49,774 nucleotides of DNA from Cyanobacteria bacterium QS_8_64_29 (lineage in GTDB: Bacteria > Cyanobacteriota > Cyanobacteriia > Cyanobacteriales > Rubidibacteraceae). The notes beneath the pieces are model-generated. The model was not told the DNA's origin. It made no database searches and saw nothing but the letters and a program-made list of their open reading frames with translations. The position numbers were made by a program, and so were the translations under genes. Positions 8,722 to 18,661 of the stretch are shown in pieces. The stretch is from assembly GCA_003022125.1 (NCBI GenBank), contig PXQH01000043.1, positions 1 to 49,774 of the forward strand, written 5' to 3'. Each line of letters begins with the position of its first letter. Within the stretch, counting starts at the first letter, position 1.

Positions 8722-8735
8722 GTATCCAACGATAC
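8722..8735 (+). promoter_or_regulatory. NtcA-type binding site upstream of amt
   Basis: GTATCCAACGATAC is a perfect match to the cyanobacterial nitrogen regulator consensus GTA-N8-TAC. CAGAAT at 8759-8764, 23 bases downstream, can serve as the -10 box, which matches the usual class II NtcA promoter geometry. The next gene, starting at 8881, is an ammonium transporter, a classical NtcA target. The site is not inside a coding region. A hairpin (TAGCCCGC at 8795-8802 with GCGGGCTA at 8823-8830) lies in the leader between promoter and gene. Confidence 0.6.
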
Positions 8736-8880
8736 AGAAAAGCGCGCGCGCTGCCCGCCAGAATGAGCGCGACTGCGATTGTTGGTGCTTAGCTAGCCCG
8801 CTTAAATCGCCCCAGCTACTGGCGGGCTAACCTGCGGTGTCCGCGCCCAGCGCGCGTTTGGAGCGTTCAAGGAAACCTGC

Positions 8881-10377
8881 ATGTCTCTGCTCAGATCGAA
8901 AGTTGCAACATCAGCCGCAGCGCCGCCACACCGGCGCAGCGCTTACATAGAGCCGCTGGCAACGCTGCTGCGCTGGTTCTCCCCCGCTTGGCTGGGCTGC
9001 ATCCCGCTGGTCGCCGCGATCGTCGTTCTCTGGCACCAGGCGGCGGCCGCCCTGGGCGTCGACAACTACGACGCCCCCCAAAGCCCGCAAGAGTTGGGCG
9101 TGGTGCTCGACTCCATCTTTTTGACGCTGGCGGCAGTGCTCGTGATTTTCATGCACGTGGGCTTCGCCATGCTGGAGGCGGGCTTTAGCCGCCAAAAAAA
9201 TGCTGTCAACATCCTGGCCAAAAATGTGGTCGTGTTCAGCTTGGCCTCGCTTGCCTACTGGGCGATCGGCTATGCCTTGATGTACGGCGAGGGGAACCCG
9301 GTTATCGGCCTGAGCGGCTGGTTCCTGACGGGGTTGGACGATCCCTACCCGGAAGGCATACCGCTATCAATCGACTTTCTGTTCCAGATGGCGTTTGCCG
9401 CGACGGCCGCCACTATCGTCTCGGGAGCGGTGGCCGAGCGCGTCAAGCTGAGCTCGTTCATGGTCTTTAGCGTACTGCTAGTCGGGATTGCCTATCCCAT
9501 CACCGGCCACTGGGGCTGGGCCGGCGACGGCTGGCTCAGCCAGCTGGGCTTTGCCGATTTTGCCGGTTCCACGCTGGTGCACTCGGTAGGCGGCTGGGCT
9601 GCCCTAATGGGCGCTGCCATTTTGGGGCCGCGCGAGGGCAAGTACCGCGAGGACGGCACACCCACTGCCATTCCCGGCCACAACATGGCCCTGGCGACCC
9701 TGGGCGGCTTCATTCTCTGGATCGGCTGGTTTGGGTTCAACCCCGGTTCGGAGCTGGAGGCTACCGCCAATGTTCCCGGAATTGCGGTCATGACCAACTT
9801 GGCCGCCGCTGCCGGCGCCGTGGCCGCAACGCTGACTTCTTGGGCGCGGGACGGCAAGCCCGACCTTTCTATGATGGTTAACGGCTTTTTGGCCGGCCTG
9901 GTGGCCATCACCGCCGGCTGTGCCTACGTCACGGATCTGGGCGCCATCATCATTGGCGGCATTGCGGGCTTTATTGTCGTGCTCTCAGTGGCTTTTTTCG
10001 AGCGCGCCCAAATCGACGACCCGGTGGGGGCCATCTCGGTCCACCTGATTGCCGGCATTTGGGGCACCCTGGCCGTGGGCATCTTTGCAGTCGCGCCTGG
10101 TAAAGACGTAGAAGCCGGCATCGACCAGTTTCTGAGCCAGCTGCTAGGCGTCGGCGCCGTGGGGCTGTTTACGGTCGTGGTCACCGGGATCTTTTGGGCC
10201 CTGGTGCGTGCCATCATGGGCATTCGCGTTACGCCCGAAGAAGAAATCCAGGGCTTGGACATTGGCGAGCACGCCATGGAGGCCTATAGCGGCTTTGTCA
10301 AAGAAGCGGATGCTTTTAGCAGCAGCGGCAGCTTCGGCAGCATGGGCGCTAGCTCGCGCGGCTCCCAGGCCCGCTAG
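8881..10377 (+). CDS. amt: Ammonium transporter (Amt family)
   Basis: 498 aa integral membrane protein. A first hydrophobic segment ([15 protein letters not shown]) acts as signal/anchor, followed by about 11 membrane helices. Amt signatures: [54 protein letters not shown] (pore histidine), [14 protein letters not shown] and [15 protein letters not shown] (second pore histidine). The cytoplasmic tail is Ser/Gly-rich ([13 protein letters not shown]), which is unusual but harmless. Imports ammonium; likely gated by PII. Expression is probably under NtcA through the site at 8722-8735, so it should rise under nitrogen limitation. AAGGAAACCTGC precedes the ATG. Confidence 0.95.
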   Translation: MSLLRSKVATSAAAPPHRRSAYIEPLATLLRWFSPAWLGCIPLVAAIVVLWHQAAAALGVDNYDAPQSPQELGVVLDSIFLTLAAVLVIFMHVGFAMLEAGFSRQKNAVNILAKNVVVFSLASLAYWAIGYALMYGEGNPVIGLSGWFLTGLDDPYPEGIPLSIDFLFQMAFAATAATIVSGAVAERVKLSSFMVFSVLLVGIAYPITGHWGWAGDGWLSQLGFADFAGSTLVHSVGGWAALMGAAILGPREGKYREDGTPTAIPGHNMALATLGGFILWIGWFGFNPGSELEATANVPGIAVMTNLAAAAGAVAATLTSWARDGKPDLSMMVNGFLAGLVAITAGCAYVTDLGAIIIGGIAGFIVVLSVAFFERAQIDDPVGAISVHLIAGIWGTLAVGIFAVAPGKDVEAGIDQFLSQLLGVGAVGLFTVVVTGIFWALVRAIMGIRVTPEEEIQGLDIGEHAMEAYSGFVKEADAFSSSGSFGSMGASSRGSQAR

Positions 10378-10497
10378 CAAACGGGACCGGATGTTCCGGC
10401 AAGTCCGCCGGGCGCATCCCTAAGTTTGAGCTGCCCGGCCAGAATGGCACCATTGGGAGCAAAGCCAGCGTCGAGGCAGCCCAGCCAGGAGCGGCCC

Positions 10498-11718
10498 ATG
10501 GATACCAAATCGTTCAAGCGCTCGCTTCAGCACTCGCCCAACTACCACCGCCGGGGCTTCGGCTATGAAGCCGAAGTCGCCGATGCCATGCAGTCGGAGT
10601 ACCAAAGCGAGCTCATCCGCGAAATTCGCAACAACGGCAATTGGCTGACGCGCGGCAACGTTACCATCCGCCTCGCCGAGGCATTCGGCTTTTGCTGGGG
10701 AGTCGAGCGGGCTGTGGCGATCGCTTACGAAAGCCGCGAGCATTTTCCCAACGAGCGCATTTGGATCACCAACGAAATCATCCACAACCCCGGCGTCAAC
10801 CAGAAGCTGCGGGATATGGAGGTGAGCTTCATTCCCGTTCGGGACGGCCAGAAGGATTTCTCGGTCGTTGACTCGGGCGATGTTGTGATCCTTCCGGCCT
10901 TTGGCGCGAGCGTGCAGGAGATGCAGCTGCTCAACGACAAGGGCTGCACCATCGTCGATACCACCTGTCCCTGGGTCTCCAAGGTTTGGAACTCGGTCGA
11001 GAAGCACAAAAAACGCCAGTTTACCTCCATCATCCACGGCAAGTACCAGCACGAGGAAACCATCGCCACCAGCTCATTTGCCGACAAGTACCTGGTCGTG
11101 CTCGACTACGACGAAGCCAGCTACGTTGCCGACTACATTCTCAACGGCGGCGACAAGGACGAATTCATGCGCAAGTTCGGCGAGGCCTGCTCGCCGGGCT
11201 TTGACCCCGACCGGGATCTGGAATACGTGGGGGTGGCCAACCAGACCACCATGCTCAAAAGCGAGACCGAGCAGATCGGTAAGCTGTTCGAGCGCACCAT
11301 GCTCAAAAAGTACGGCCCCAGCGAAGGGAGCCAGCACTTTATGAGCTTCAACACCATCTGCGACGCCACCCAGGAGCGCCAGGACGCCATGTTCGATCTG
11401 GTGGAGGAGGACCTATCGCTGATGGTGGTCATTGGCGGCTTCAACTCCTCCAACACCACCCACCTGCAAGAAATCGCCATCGAGCGCGGCATCCCCTCCT
11501 ACCACATCGATGGCGCCGAGCGCATCGGTCCGGGCAATCGCATCGAGCACAAGCCGCTGGGTCAGGGCCCCACCGTGACCGAGGGCTGGCTCCCCGAGGG
11601 GCACATCACCATCGGGGTTACCTCAGGTGCCTCCACCCCTGATCGCGCTGTCGAGGAGGTCCTGCAGCAGATCTTTGCGCTCAAAGCACCGGCCGAGCCG
11701 GCGCCCGCGCGCTCGTAG
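10498..11718 (+). CDS. ispH: 4-hydroxy-3-methylbut-2-enyl diphosphate reductase
   Basis: 406 aa, the long cyanobacterial/plant type of IspH. It makes IPP and DMAPP, the last step of the MEP isoprenoid pathway that feeds carotenoids, phytol and the hopanoids encoded downstream. The three [4Fe-4S] ligand cysteines are visible: C66 ([10 protein letters not shown]), C157 ([10 protein letters not shown]) and C288 ([12 protein letters not shown]). The catalytic glutamate/histidine stretch [12 protein letters not shown] is present. I chose the ATG at 10498 rather than one 24 codons earlier because [10 protein letters not shown] is where family members begin and CCAGGAGCGGCCC gives a ribosome site. 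Confidence 0.95.
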   Translation: MDTKSFKRSLQHSPNYHRRGFGYEAEVADAMQSEYQSELIREIRNNGNWLTRGNVTIRLAEAFGFCWGVERAVAIAYESREHFPNERIWITNEIIHNPGVNQKLRDMEVSFIPVRDGQKDFSVVDSGDVVILPAFGASVQEMQLLNDKGCTIVDTTCPWVSKVWNSVEKHKKRQFTSIIHGKYQHEETIATSSFADKYLVVLDYDEASYVADYILNGGDKDEFMRKFGEACSPGFDPDRDLEYVGVANQTTMLKSETEQIGKLFERTMLKKYGPSEGSQHFMSFNTICDATQERQDAMFDLVEEDLSLMVVIGGFNSSNTTHLQEIAIERGIPSYHIDGAERIGPGNRIEHKPLGQGPTVTEGWLPEGHITIGVTSGASTPDRAVEEVLQQIFALKAPAEPAPARS

Positions 11719-11731
11719 CCGGCGGGCGCGC

Positions 11732-13678
11732 TCAGCGCTCGCTGAGGTAGGTGCTGCGCTCGAGGCTGCGCCGGTAGTTGCGCAGCAGCCGCTGCGATGC
11801 CTGGGGATCCAGGCCGTGCCGTTCGGTGCGCTGGCGCAGGCGCTCGAGCAAATCGGCAGGGCTGTAGCCCACGGTTTGGAGGATGTCGGCGATCGTATCG
11901 CCCCCCTCGATGCGCTCGATGGAATAGCTATCGGCGGTGGCGCGGATGCAGGCCACGTTGGGATGGCCGAACAGGTTGTGGGCATTGCCCATGATTTGCT
12001 GGTAGGTCCCTACCAGGAACATGCCCAGGTAGTAGGGCTCGCGGCCATCGAGCGGATGGAGCGGCAGGACGCGCTCGGACTGGCCCGTCTGCGGCGAGAC
12101 GAAGCGGTCGATCTGGCCGTCGCTGTCGCAGCTCAGATCGCCCAGCACGCCGCGCTGCGTGGGTGCCTCGTCCAGGCGATGGAGGGGCATGATGGGAAAC
12201 AGCTGCTTGATCGCCCAGCTATCGGGGGCTGAGCGGAAGATGGAGCAATTGACGTAGTAAATCGCTGCCATGACCATCTCTAGGGCCGCGCGTTCCTCGC
12301 TGTTGGCAGCGCACTCGCGCACCAGCGCCAGCAGGCGATCGCAGCAGGCCCAGTAGAGCCGCTCGGCGCGCGCGCGCTCGGCCAGGCTGAGGTAGCCAAA
12401 ATCAAACAGCCCCACCGCTTCTTCTCGGAATTGAACGGCGTCGTGGTAGGCCTCTTGGTAGTTGCCCGCCCCAAGCGCATCGTAGGTCTCCCACAAGTTG
12501 CGGATGATGCGGGGATCGCCCGCTTCGCGGCGGGCCGGTAGCGCCGTTGGGGGTTCGCTGCTGCCCAGCACGTCGAACGCGAGCACGGCATGGTGGGCGG
12601 CAATGGCGCGGCCGCTTTCGCTAATGAGGGTCGGGACTGGGACCGAGCGCGCCTCGCACGCCTCTTTGACCTCCGCCACAATGTCGTTGGCGTAGTTTTG
12701 CATGTTGTAGTTTTTGGAGGCCTGCCCCTGGCGTTTGGAGCCGTCGTAGTCGACCGCCAGGCCGCCGCCCACATCCAGATAGCGCAGGGGGACGCCCAAC
12801 TGGCGCAGCTCGACGTACAGCTGGCTGGCCTCGCGGATGGCAGCCTTAATGGTGCCGATCGCCGCGATCTGAGAGCCGGCGTGAAAGTGCAGCAGCTGCA
12901 GGCAGTCCAGCATGCCAGCTTGCTGCAGCCGCTCGACTACCTCCAGCAACTGCGGCGCGGTGAGGCCGAACTTGGCGTGATCGCCGCTGGAGTGCCCCCA
13001 GTGACCCGAACCGGAGGCGCTGAGCTTGGCCCGAACGCCCAAAAGGGGGCGGATGCCCAAGTCGCGGCTGAGCTCGATGGCGGTTGCCAGCTCGCTGGGG
13101 TGCTCCAGCGTCAGTGCCGGCGTAGGACCCAAGCGCTGCGCCAGCAGGGCCATCTCGATGTACTCGCGGTCCTTGTAGCCGTTGCAGACCAGCAGCCCCG
13201 CCGTTCCGGGTTGGGCATCGAAGGTGGCCAGCGCAATTGCCAACTCGGGCTTGGACCCCACCTCCAGCCCGCAGCTTTGGGCGCTGCCAAATTGAGCCAG
13301 CGCCTGGCGGCAGTGGGCGTACTGGTTGCATTTGAGCGGAAAGACGCTGTAGTAGGCGCCCGGGTAAGCGTAGTGCGTGATCGCGCGCTCGAAGCAGGCC
13401 TGCAGCCGGGCCCAGCGATCCGCCAGGATGTCGGAGAAGCAAACCAGCAGCGGCGGGTTCAGGCCGCGCTCGCGCAGCGCGCCTACGATCTCGTACAAAT
13501 CCAGCTGCGGCCCGCGATCGCCGCAGGGCGAGACCGTCACGCGCCCGGCCGCATTGACGCTAAAGTAGGGCTCGCCCCACTGGCGCACGCCGTAGAGCGC
13601 CTCGCTGTCGGCGGCGTGCCAGGCGCCACCCGCTTGGTGATCGCTGGCGGCGGCCCGCGTGCTGGGATCGGCTGCCAT
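11732..13678 (-). CDS. speA: Biosynthetic arginine decarboxylase
   Basis: 648 aa PLP enzyme of the alanine-racemase fold. It converts arginine to agmatine at the head of polyamine synthesis. The PLP lysine lies in SVFPLKCNQY; the HFHAGSQI stretch and the YLDVGGGLAVDYDGS glycine loop bind the cofactor phosphate; ISESGRAIAAHHAVL follows. Length is normal for the SpeA family. It converges on ispH with a 13-base gap and is 19 bases from the sulfotransferase gene upstream on the same strand. Confidence 0.95.
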   Translation of the reverse strand: MAADPSTRAAASDHQAGGAWHAADSEALYGVRQWGEPYFSVNAAGRVTVSPCGDRGPQLDLYEIVGALRERGLNPPLLVCFSDILADRWARLQACFERAITHYAYPGAYYSVFPLKCNQYAHCRQALAQFGSAQSCGLEVGSKPELAIALATFDAQPGTAGLLVCNGYKDREYIEMALLAQRLGPTPALTLEHPSELATAIELSRDLGIRPLLGVRAKLSASGSGHWGHSSGDHAKFGLTAPQLLEVVERLQQAGMLDCLQLLHFHAGSQIAAIGTIKAAIREASQLYVELRQLGVPLRYLDVGGGLAVDYDGSKRQGQASKNYNMQNYANDIVAEVKEACEARSVPVPTLISESGRAIAAHHAVLAFDVLGSSEPPTALPARREAGDPRIIRNLWETYDALGAGNYQEAYHDAVQFREEAVGLFDFGYLSLAERARAERLYWACCDRLLALVRECAANSEERAALEMVMAAIYYVNCSIFRSAPDSWAIKQLFPIMPLHRLDEAPTQRGVLGDLSCDSDGQIDRFVSPQTGQSERVLPLHPLDGREPYYLGMFLVGTYQQIMGNAHNLFGHPNVACIRATADSYSIERIEGGDTIADILQTVGYSPADLLERLRQRTERHGLDPQASQRLLRNYRRSLERSTYLSER

Positions 13679-13697
13679 AGCAGCTCCAAATGCGGTC

Positions 13698-14816
13698 TCA
13701 GCTTAAGCTGACGGGGGGCTCGTAGCCCCAGCGCTCGATGAACGGATGCCAGCGATCGCGCACGCGCTGCGCGGTCTGGGCATCCAGGGCGTGCGGTTTT
13801 TTTTGGTACTGGCTGACCGAGTCGAGGTAGCGGGCAAAGGCGTCCCGGTCAATCTCAAAGCCATCCCAGTGCAACGTAGCGTAGATGCGCTCCAGCTCGC
13901 CCAGCGGATCGGCCTCAAACTGCTCGAAGCAGACCTCGGCCAGTTGCCCGGCCGGCAGCGCTGCCGTCTGCTGGAGGCACGCCTCCATCAGGCGCGGGTA
14001 GGTTTGCAAAATCCACTCGTCGCAATCCAGGCCCTCAACCGGTTGCAGGGCAAAGGTGCGAAACAGCTGGCGGTAGAAGGTCTGCATGGAGCTAAAGACG
14101 CGGTACGGGTTGCGATAGATGTGGATGAATTGGGCCTGGGGCCAGAGCGCCTGCAACAGGGCAACGCGCCCCGAATAGACCGGGTTTTTGATCAAAAGCG
14201 ATTGCTGGGGGTGCTGGCACCAGACCTTGCTCAAAAAGTAAACGAAGGTGCGCTGCCAGGCCTCGCTCTCATCGTTAGTGCAGCCGTCGAAAAAAACGCC
14301 GCGATTGAAGTTGCGGGCAAAGTGCTGCGGGAAGTAAATCCCGTGGTAAAAAGACAGCGGCGTCATGTTGGCCAGTGCAATCTCATCTTCTTGGGGCGAA
14401 TCCGGCTCGACCGGAATGCGGTCGATGAAGCGCTCGGCCGGCAGCGCGCGCTCCAGCAGCGGGCGCAGGGTGCGCGCCAGGCTCAACATTTCCCAGGGCA
14501 GCCCCGTCGCCAGCGGCGAGACGTAGTTGAAGGCCCGCGACTTGCTCAGGACGTTGTAGAGATGGGTCGTCCCGCTGCGCCAGTGACCGATGATGAACAC
14601 CGGCGCCGGCATGGCCTGGGCCCGGCGCGCCAGCCCCAGGGCAGCCGCGCGCTCGGCCAGCGTGAACGGCCAGCGCAGCAAGACGGCGCTGGCAATGGCA
14701 GCCAGCTGGGGCCACTGCTGGTGCGGGATGGGGCCGTTGCCGGCCAGTACCTTTAGCAGCGTTGCCGGGTTGCTGCCGCTGAGCGGATGGCGGAGGCCGG
14801 GGCGGGCAGCGGGCAT
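13698..14816 (-). CDS. Sulfotransferase-family protein
   Basis: 372 aa from ATG 14816 (an in-frame TTG at 14852 would add 12 residues). The PAPS 5'-phosphosulfate loop is APVFIIGHWRSGTTHLYNVL. The 3'-phosphate-binding region is probably FIHIYRNPYRVFSSM. Such enzymes transfer sulfate from PAPS to a hydroxyl or amine of a small molecule, lipid or sugar. The substrate cannot be read from sequence. It lies next to a terpenoid synthase and the hopanoid genes, which permits but does not prove a lipid substrate. It may be co-transcribed with speA, whose start is 19 bases further along. Confidence 0.85.
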   Translation of the reverse strand: MPAARPGLRHPLSGSNPATLLKVLAGNGPIPHQQWPQLAAIASAVLLRWPFTLAERAAALGLARRAQAMPAPVFIIGHWRSGTTHLYNVLSKSRAFNYVSPLATGLPWEMLSLARTLRPLLERALPAERFIDRIPVEPDSPQEDEIALANMTPLSFYHGIYFPQHFARNFNRGVFFDGCTNDESEAWQRTFVYFLSKVWCQHPQQSLLIKNPVYSGRVALLQALWPQAQFIHIYRNPYRVFSSMQTFYRQLFRTFALQPVEGLDCDEWILQTYPRLMEACLQQTAALPAGQLAEVCFEQFEADPLGELERIYATLHWDGFEIDRDAFARYLDSVSQYQKKPHALDAQTAQRVRDRWHPFIERWGYEPPVSLS

Positions 14817-14959
14817 GGCAAGGGCGGCGTTCGGCCCCGACGAGCCTAACAAGCCGCCCTGGGCGCGCGCGATCGCGGCAGCGATTCAGCGTCTGATAAG
14901 ATTCGAGCGCTAAATTCTGCTCGGATGTTGGAATCCATCGGTGGTGAGGAGCGGATGAG

Positions 14960-15808
14960 ATGAGTGCCCAGCAAGATGCCCTAAGCGTTCTCGAAGCGAC
15001 AAGCCGCACGTTCTACATTCCCATCGTGCGCTTGCCCGGCGAGCTGCAGGCCGCCGTGGCCTCTGGTTATTTGTGCATGCGCGCGATCGACGAAATTGAA
15101 GACTCGCCCCAGCTGCCCAACGCGGCCAAAGCCGAGCTGCTGCGCGGCATCAGCACCACGCTGCAGGCTTCCACCGAGCGCGATGCCCCAGGTAACTTTG
15201 CCCCAGTTTGGGGCGATCGCCGCGCGCAGCTAGCGGAAGTGACGTGTCGCATTGGCGAATGGGCAGTGCTGGCGCCGGCTTCCATCGCGCCGCGCGTTTG
15301 GGATGCCACGGCTGCCATGGCGGACCGGATGGCCTACTGGGCCGAGCGCAACTGGGCGGTACGCACCGAGGCCGATCTGGATCGCTACACGTTTGGGGTC
15401 GCCGGGGCGGTGGGCCTGTTGCTCTCGGATCTGTGGGCTTGGTACGACGCAACGCTCACCGATCGCACCCAGGCCATTGGGTTTGGTCGCGGGCTGCAGG
15501 CGGTCAACATCCTGCGCAACCGCAGCGACGACTGGGCGCGTGGCGTTGACTTTTTCCCCAATGGTTGGACCAGCAGCGACATGCACGCCTACGCGCAGCG
15601 CAACTTGCAGCTGGCGCGCGCCTACACGGCCGCTCTCCCGCAGGGGGCGGCGCGCGAGTTCTGCCAGATCCCGCTAGCGCTAGCCGAGTCCACGCTCGCG
15701 GTCCTGCAGCAGGGTCGCGAGAAGCTCACGCGCGCCGAGGTCGAAGCCATCGTCGAGGGTGCTACCGAGGCGACGGCGGACCCAGTGGCAGGCAGCGAAC
15801 GGGGCTAG
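14960..15808 (+). CDS. Squalene/phytoene-synthase-family protein, candidate squalene synthase
   Basis: 282 aa all-alpha prenyl-condensing fold. The first metal motif is present as [12 protein letters not shown]. The second motif reads [18 protein letters not shown], with Asn where classical enzymes have the first Asp (NILRD). I believe this variant is typical of one bacterial subfamily. It lies in the middle of a hopanoid gene set that otherwise contains no squalene-forming enzyme (no HpnC/D/E), so the best inference is head-to-head condensation of two farnesyl diphosphates to squalene. GTGAGGAGCGGATGAG before the ATG gives a ribosome site. The stop shares CTAG with the hpnH stop on the opposite strand. 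Confidence 0.75.
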   Translation: MSAQQDALSVLEATSRTFYIPIVRLPGELQAAVASGYLCMRAIDEIEDSPQLPNAAKAELLRGISTTLQASTERDAPGNFAPVWGDRRAQLAEVTCRIGEWAVLAPASIAPRVWDATAAMADRMAYWAERNWAVRTEADLDRYTFGVAGAVGLLLSDLWAWYDATLTDRTQAIGFGRGLQAVNILRNRSDDWARGVDFFPNGWTSSDMHAYAQRNLQLARAYTAALPQGAAREFCQIPLALAESTLAVLQQGREKLTRAEVEAIVEGATEATADPVAGSERG

Positions 15809-16818
15809 CCGAACAGGCTCGCCAGAGAGCGCACCATGTTTTGGGGGTGCAGCGAGTCCTCGGCGGCAGTGGGCTCGTAGCCGCAGTGCACCATGCAGTC
15901 GGCGCACTTGGGATTGCCGCTGGCGCGCCCGTACTGGCTCCAGTCGGTTTGTTCCATTAGCTCCTGGAACGTATCGAAGTAGCCGTCATCCAGCAGGTAG
16001 CAGGGCTTTTGCCAGCCCAGCACGCTGTAGCTGGGACTGCCCCACGGCGTGCACTCGTAGTCCTTTTCGCCGGTGAGAAAGTCGAGAAACAGCGGGTTGT
16101 GGTTGAAGCGCCAGTTTTTCTCGCCGGCCTTGAACGGCGCTAGCATCTCGCGGAAGAGCGCGCGGGTCTGCTCGCGCTGCAGAAAATGGTCTTGATCGGG
16201 GGCTTTGTCGTAGCTGTAGCCGGGCGAGACCATCATGCCGTCGACGCCCAGGCTCATGACGTAGTCGAAAAACTGCTGCATCTCGTACGGATCGGCGCCC
16301 TCAAAGACCGTGGTGTTGGTGGTGACGCGAAAGCCCTTGGATTTGGCGGTCTGGATGGCTTGAACGGCTTTGTCAAAAACGCCTTGTTGGTTGACGCAGC
16401 TGTCGTGTTGCTCGCGCAGGCCATCGAGGTGGATGCTAAAGGTGAGGTGACTGGAGGGCTGGAACTTGTCCAGGTATTGCTCGAGCAGCACGCCGTTGGT
16501 GCACAGATAGACGAACTTGCCGCGCGCGATCAGCCCCGAGACGATCTCGTCAATTTGCGGGTGCAGCAGCGGCTCGCCGCCCGGAATGGAGACCACCGGC
16601 GCCCCGCAGGTCTCGGCCGCATCGAAGCACTCCTGGGGCGTGAGGTTGCGCTTGAGGACTTCCTTGGGGTGCTGGATTTTGCCGCATCCGGGACAGGCTA
16701 AGTTGCACCGAAACAGCGGCTCCAGCATGAGCACGAGCGGGTAACGCTTGCGCCCTTTGAAGCGCTGGGTAAGAATGTATTTGCCAACGGTAAGTGCTTG
16801 CTTGATATTGATTGCCAT
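15805..16818 (-). CDS. hpnH: Adenosyl-hopene transferase (radical SAM)
   Basis: 337 aa. HpnH attaches the 5'-deoxyadenosyl moiety to diploptene, making adenosylhopane, the first step of hopanoid side-chain extension. The iron-sulfur motif is C38-NLA-C42-PG-C45. PGGEPLLHP is the SAM-binding GGE motif. A C-terminal cysteine set ([13 protein letters not shown]) is typical of this family. Starts ATG with a good GTGAGGAGCGCAC ribosome site. It follows hpnA on the same strand after 47 bases, so the two probably form an operon (hpnA then hpnH). Confidence 0.93.
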   Translation of the reverse strand: MAINIKQALTVGKYILTQRFKGRKRYPLVLMLEPLFRCNLACPGCGKIQHPKEVLKRNLTPQECFDAAETCGAPVVSIPGGEPLLHPQIDEIVSGLIARGKFVYLCTNGVLLEQYLDKFQPSSHLTFSIHLDGLREQHDSCVNQQGVFDKAVQAIQTAKSKGFRVTTNTTVFEGADPYEMQQFFDYVMSLGVDGMMVSPGYSYDKAPDQDHFLQREQTRALFREMLAPFKAGEKNWRFNHNPLFLDFLTGEKDYECTPWGSPSYSVLGWQKPCYLLDDGYFDTFQELMEQTDWSQYGRASGNPKCADCMVHCGYEPTAAEDSLHPQNMVRSLASLFG

Positions 16819-16865
16819 AGTGCGCTCCTCACAATAGTGAATTTTTTAAAGATCGGGCGGGGGTA

Positions 16866-17861
16866 TTACTCAAGTTTGGCATAGCCGCGCTCGAGGAACC
16901 AGCGAACGGCATCCCGCAGGGCGCCCTCGAGCGGCGATTGGGGCAGGCCCAACTCGCGCACTGCCTTGGAGCAATCGCAGTAGAGCGGTCGGGCCGCCAT
17001 GCGCACCCCCTCCAGCGGAACTGAGGGAGATTTGCCCGCGAGCGCCAGGACGCGCTCGTCCGCCCAAGCTGCAATTGCGGGCAACCAGGGGGGCACGGCG
17101 ACCTTGGGGGCGGTCAGGCCTGTTAGCTCGGCCAGGCGATCCAGCAGCGCCTTGAGCGCCAGGTTTTGGCAACCGAGCAGGTAGCGCTCGCCCGAGCGCC
17201 CGCGCTCTAGCGCCAGCAAGTGCCCCCAGGCCGCATCGCGGACGTCGATGGCATTGAAGCCAGTGGGCATATAGACCGGCATCTGGCGCCGCAGGAACCG
17301 CAGCACGATATCGCCAGCTGGGGTGGGTTTGGCATCGCCGGGACCCAGTGGTGTGGTGGGAATGGCGACGACGACCGATTGGCCGCTGCTGGCGGCCGAG
17401 AGGGCGGCCTGTTCGGCCCAGTACTTGGAGCGCTCGTAGGGACTGGCCAACGACTGGGGGCTGGCTGAGTGAGCTTCGTTGGGGAGCGAAGCCCGCCGGC
17501 TCGTGTCGAGGTTGACAGCCGAGCCGGTAAAGACTGTGCGCTCGATCCCGGCCTGGCGGGCTGCCGCTAGCACGTTTTGGGTGCCGCGGACGTTGCTGGC
17601 ATGCAGCCGGTGGCGATCCGCCCACCACAGCGAGTTGCACGCAGCCAGATGGAACAGGTACTGGCACCCGCGCATGGCCCGGGCCAGCTCGGGATCGTTG
17701 AGATCGCCGGTGATGGTCTCGACTGCCAAGCCCTCGAGGTTGTCGCGCTGGCTCTGAGTGCGCACCAAGGCGCGCACGGCATAACCTTGCTGGCACAGCA
17801 GGTGGACCAGGTGGCTGCCAATAAAGCCGTTTGCGCCGGTGACGAACGCGCGCGCGCTCAT
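16866..17861 (-). CDS. hpnA: Hopanoid-associated NAD-dependent sugar epimerase/dehydratase
   Basis: 331 aa extended short-chain dehydrogenase. The NAD-binding glycine motif is at the very N-terminus (VTGANGFIGSHLVHLL). The catalytic tyrosine motif is SPYERSKYWAE. HpnA is named from its location in hopanoid clusters and is thought to act on the sugar or side chain of extended hopanoids. I chose ATG 17861, preceded by CAGGGGGCGCTC, over an in-frame ATG 18 codons earlier, because the dinucleotide fold then begins at residue 4 as usual. Upstream of hpnH on the same strand. Confidence 0.88.
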   Translation of the reverse strand: MSARAFVTGANGFIGSHLVHLLCQQGYAVRALVRTQSQRDNLEGLAVETITGDLNDPELARAMRGCQYLFHLAACNSLWWADRHRLHASNVRGTQNVLAAARQAGIERTVFTGSAVNLDTSRRASLPNEAHSASPQSLASPYERSKYWAEQAALSAASSGQSVVVAIPTTPLGPGDAKPTPAGDIVLRFLRRQMPVYMPTGFNAIDVRDAAWGHLLALERGRSGERYLLGCQNLALKALLDRLAELTGLTAPKVAVPPWLPAIAAWADERVLALAGKSPSVPLEGVRMAARPLYCDCSKAVRELGLPQSPLEGALRDAVRWFLERGYAKLE

Positions 17862-17950
17862 GAGCGCCCCCTGGTGGCAGCATCGCTCCTCCATGGAAGC
17901 AGATTGGGCTGCCATCCTAGAGGGGCCCGATTAGCGCTGGCTGAGTCCTG

Positions 17951-18661
17951 TTGAGCCCCGATGCGCCCATCGATGCCGTCTTGGTGCCCCAAGGCATGGA
18001 AGCGCGCGCCGTCCGGCGCGGCTTGCGGCGCGCTGGCGCACCGCAGCCAACGCTGGTTGCGCTCCCCATGGGGCCGAGCGCAACGGCCGCCTGCCTGGGG
18101 CAATGGTTGCAGCAGAGGGCGTTCTGGCATCCGCCCCGCTGCCTGCTGCTGGGGTTGGCCGGGAGCCTCAGCGATCGCTACCGCGTAGGCGATTTGGCCG
18201 TGTGTGCGACGGGCTACTGCCGCTGCGACCCGGACGGAGAGCGGCAAGCCAGTTACGATCGCGCGCTAACGGCCTGGCTGCAGCAGCGCCTCGGGGCTCG
18301 CGCGGGGGTAGCCCGCGCACTGACCCACGATCGCTTGGTCGCTTCGGCCGCGCGCAAGCGCGAGCTGGCGCGTGCCTATTGCAGTGACGTGGTGGAGATG
18401 GAGGGCTGCGCCGCCCTGCAGGCGCTGGGGGCAGGTGGCGCCCGACTGGCGATGCTGCGCACCATTGGCGATGGCTGCGATCACGACCTGCCCGATCTGA
18501 GCCCAGCGCTGGGTGCAGACGGCTCGCTGCGATCACTGCCGCTTGCAGGGTGCCTGCTGTGCCAGCCCATCCGCGCGGGCCGTTTGGTCCGCGGCAGCCT
18601 GCGAGGGGTGCGCGTTCTGGAGCGCGCGGTGGCCTATTTATTCTCGGGGGCGGCGGGATAA
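17951..18661 (+). CDS. hpnG: Adenosylhopane nucleoside phosphorylase-like protein
   Basis: 236 aa, purine/5'-methylthioadenosine phosphorylase fold. HpnG removes adenine from adenosylhopane to give phosphoribosyl-hopane on the way to bacteriohopanetetrol. Visible motifs: LLLGLAGSLSDRYRVGDLAV (phosphate/ribose site), VVEMEGCAAL (the EME ribose-binding motif) and LRTIGDGCDHDLPDL (position of the catalytic Asp). Start is taken as TTG 17951; no in-frame ATG occurs before the conserved VLVPQGMEARAV, so a non-ATG start is required. It is divergent from hpnA (89 bases) and its last 28 bases overlap the hpnB tail on the other strand. Confidence 0.8.
   Translation: MSPDAPIDAVLVPQGMEARAVRRGLRRAGAPQPTLVALPMGPSATAACLGQWLQQRAFWHPPRCLLLGLAGSLSDRYRVGDLAVCATGYCRCDPDGERQASYDRALTAWLQQRLGARAGVARALTHDRLVASAARKRELARAYCSDVVEMEGCAALQALGAGGARLAMLRTIGDGCDHDLPDLSPALGADGSLRSLPLAGCLLCQPIRAGRLVRGSLRGVRVLERAVAYLFSGAAG

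Noticed and set aside
10378-10497. Short GC hairpin (CCGG-ATGTT-CCGG) after amt considered as a terminator
   Set aside because: Four-base stem and no T-tract; too weak to call.
12590-13711. 373-codon open frame opposite speA
   Set aside because: It is antisense to an unmistakable arginine decarboxylase; long antisense frames are expected in GC-rich coding DNA and the peptide has no recognisable motif.
13746-14756. 336-codon open frame opposite the sulfotransferase gene
   Set aside because: Shadow of a gene with a clear PAPS-binding loop; low-complexity and Arg/Gln-rich in the antisense reading.
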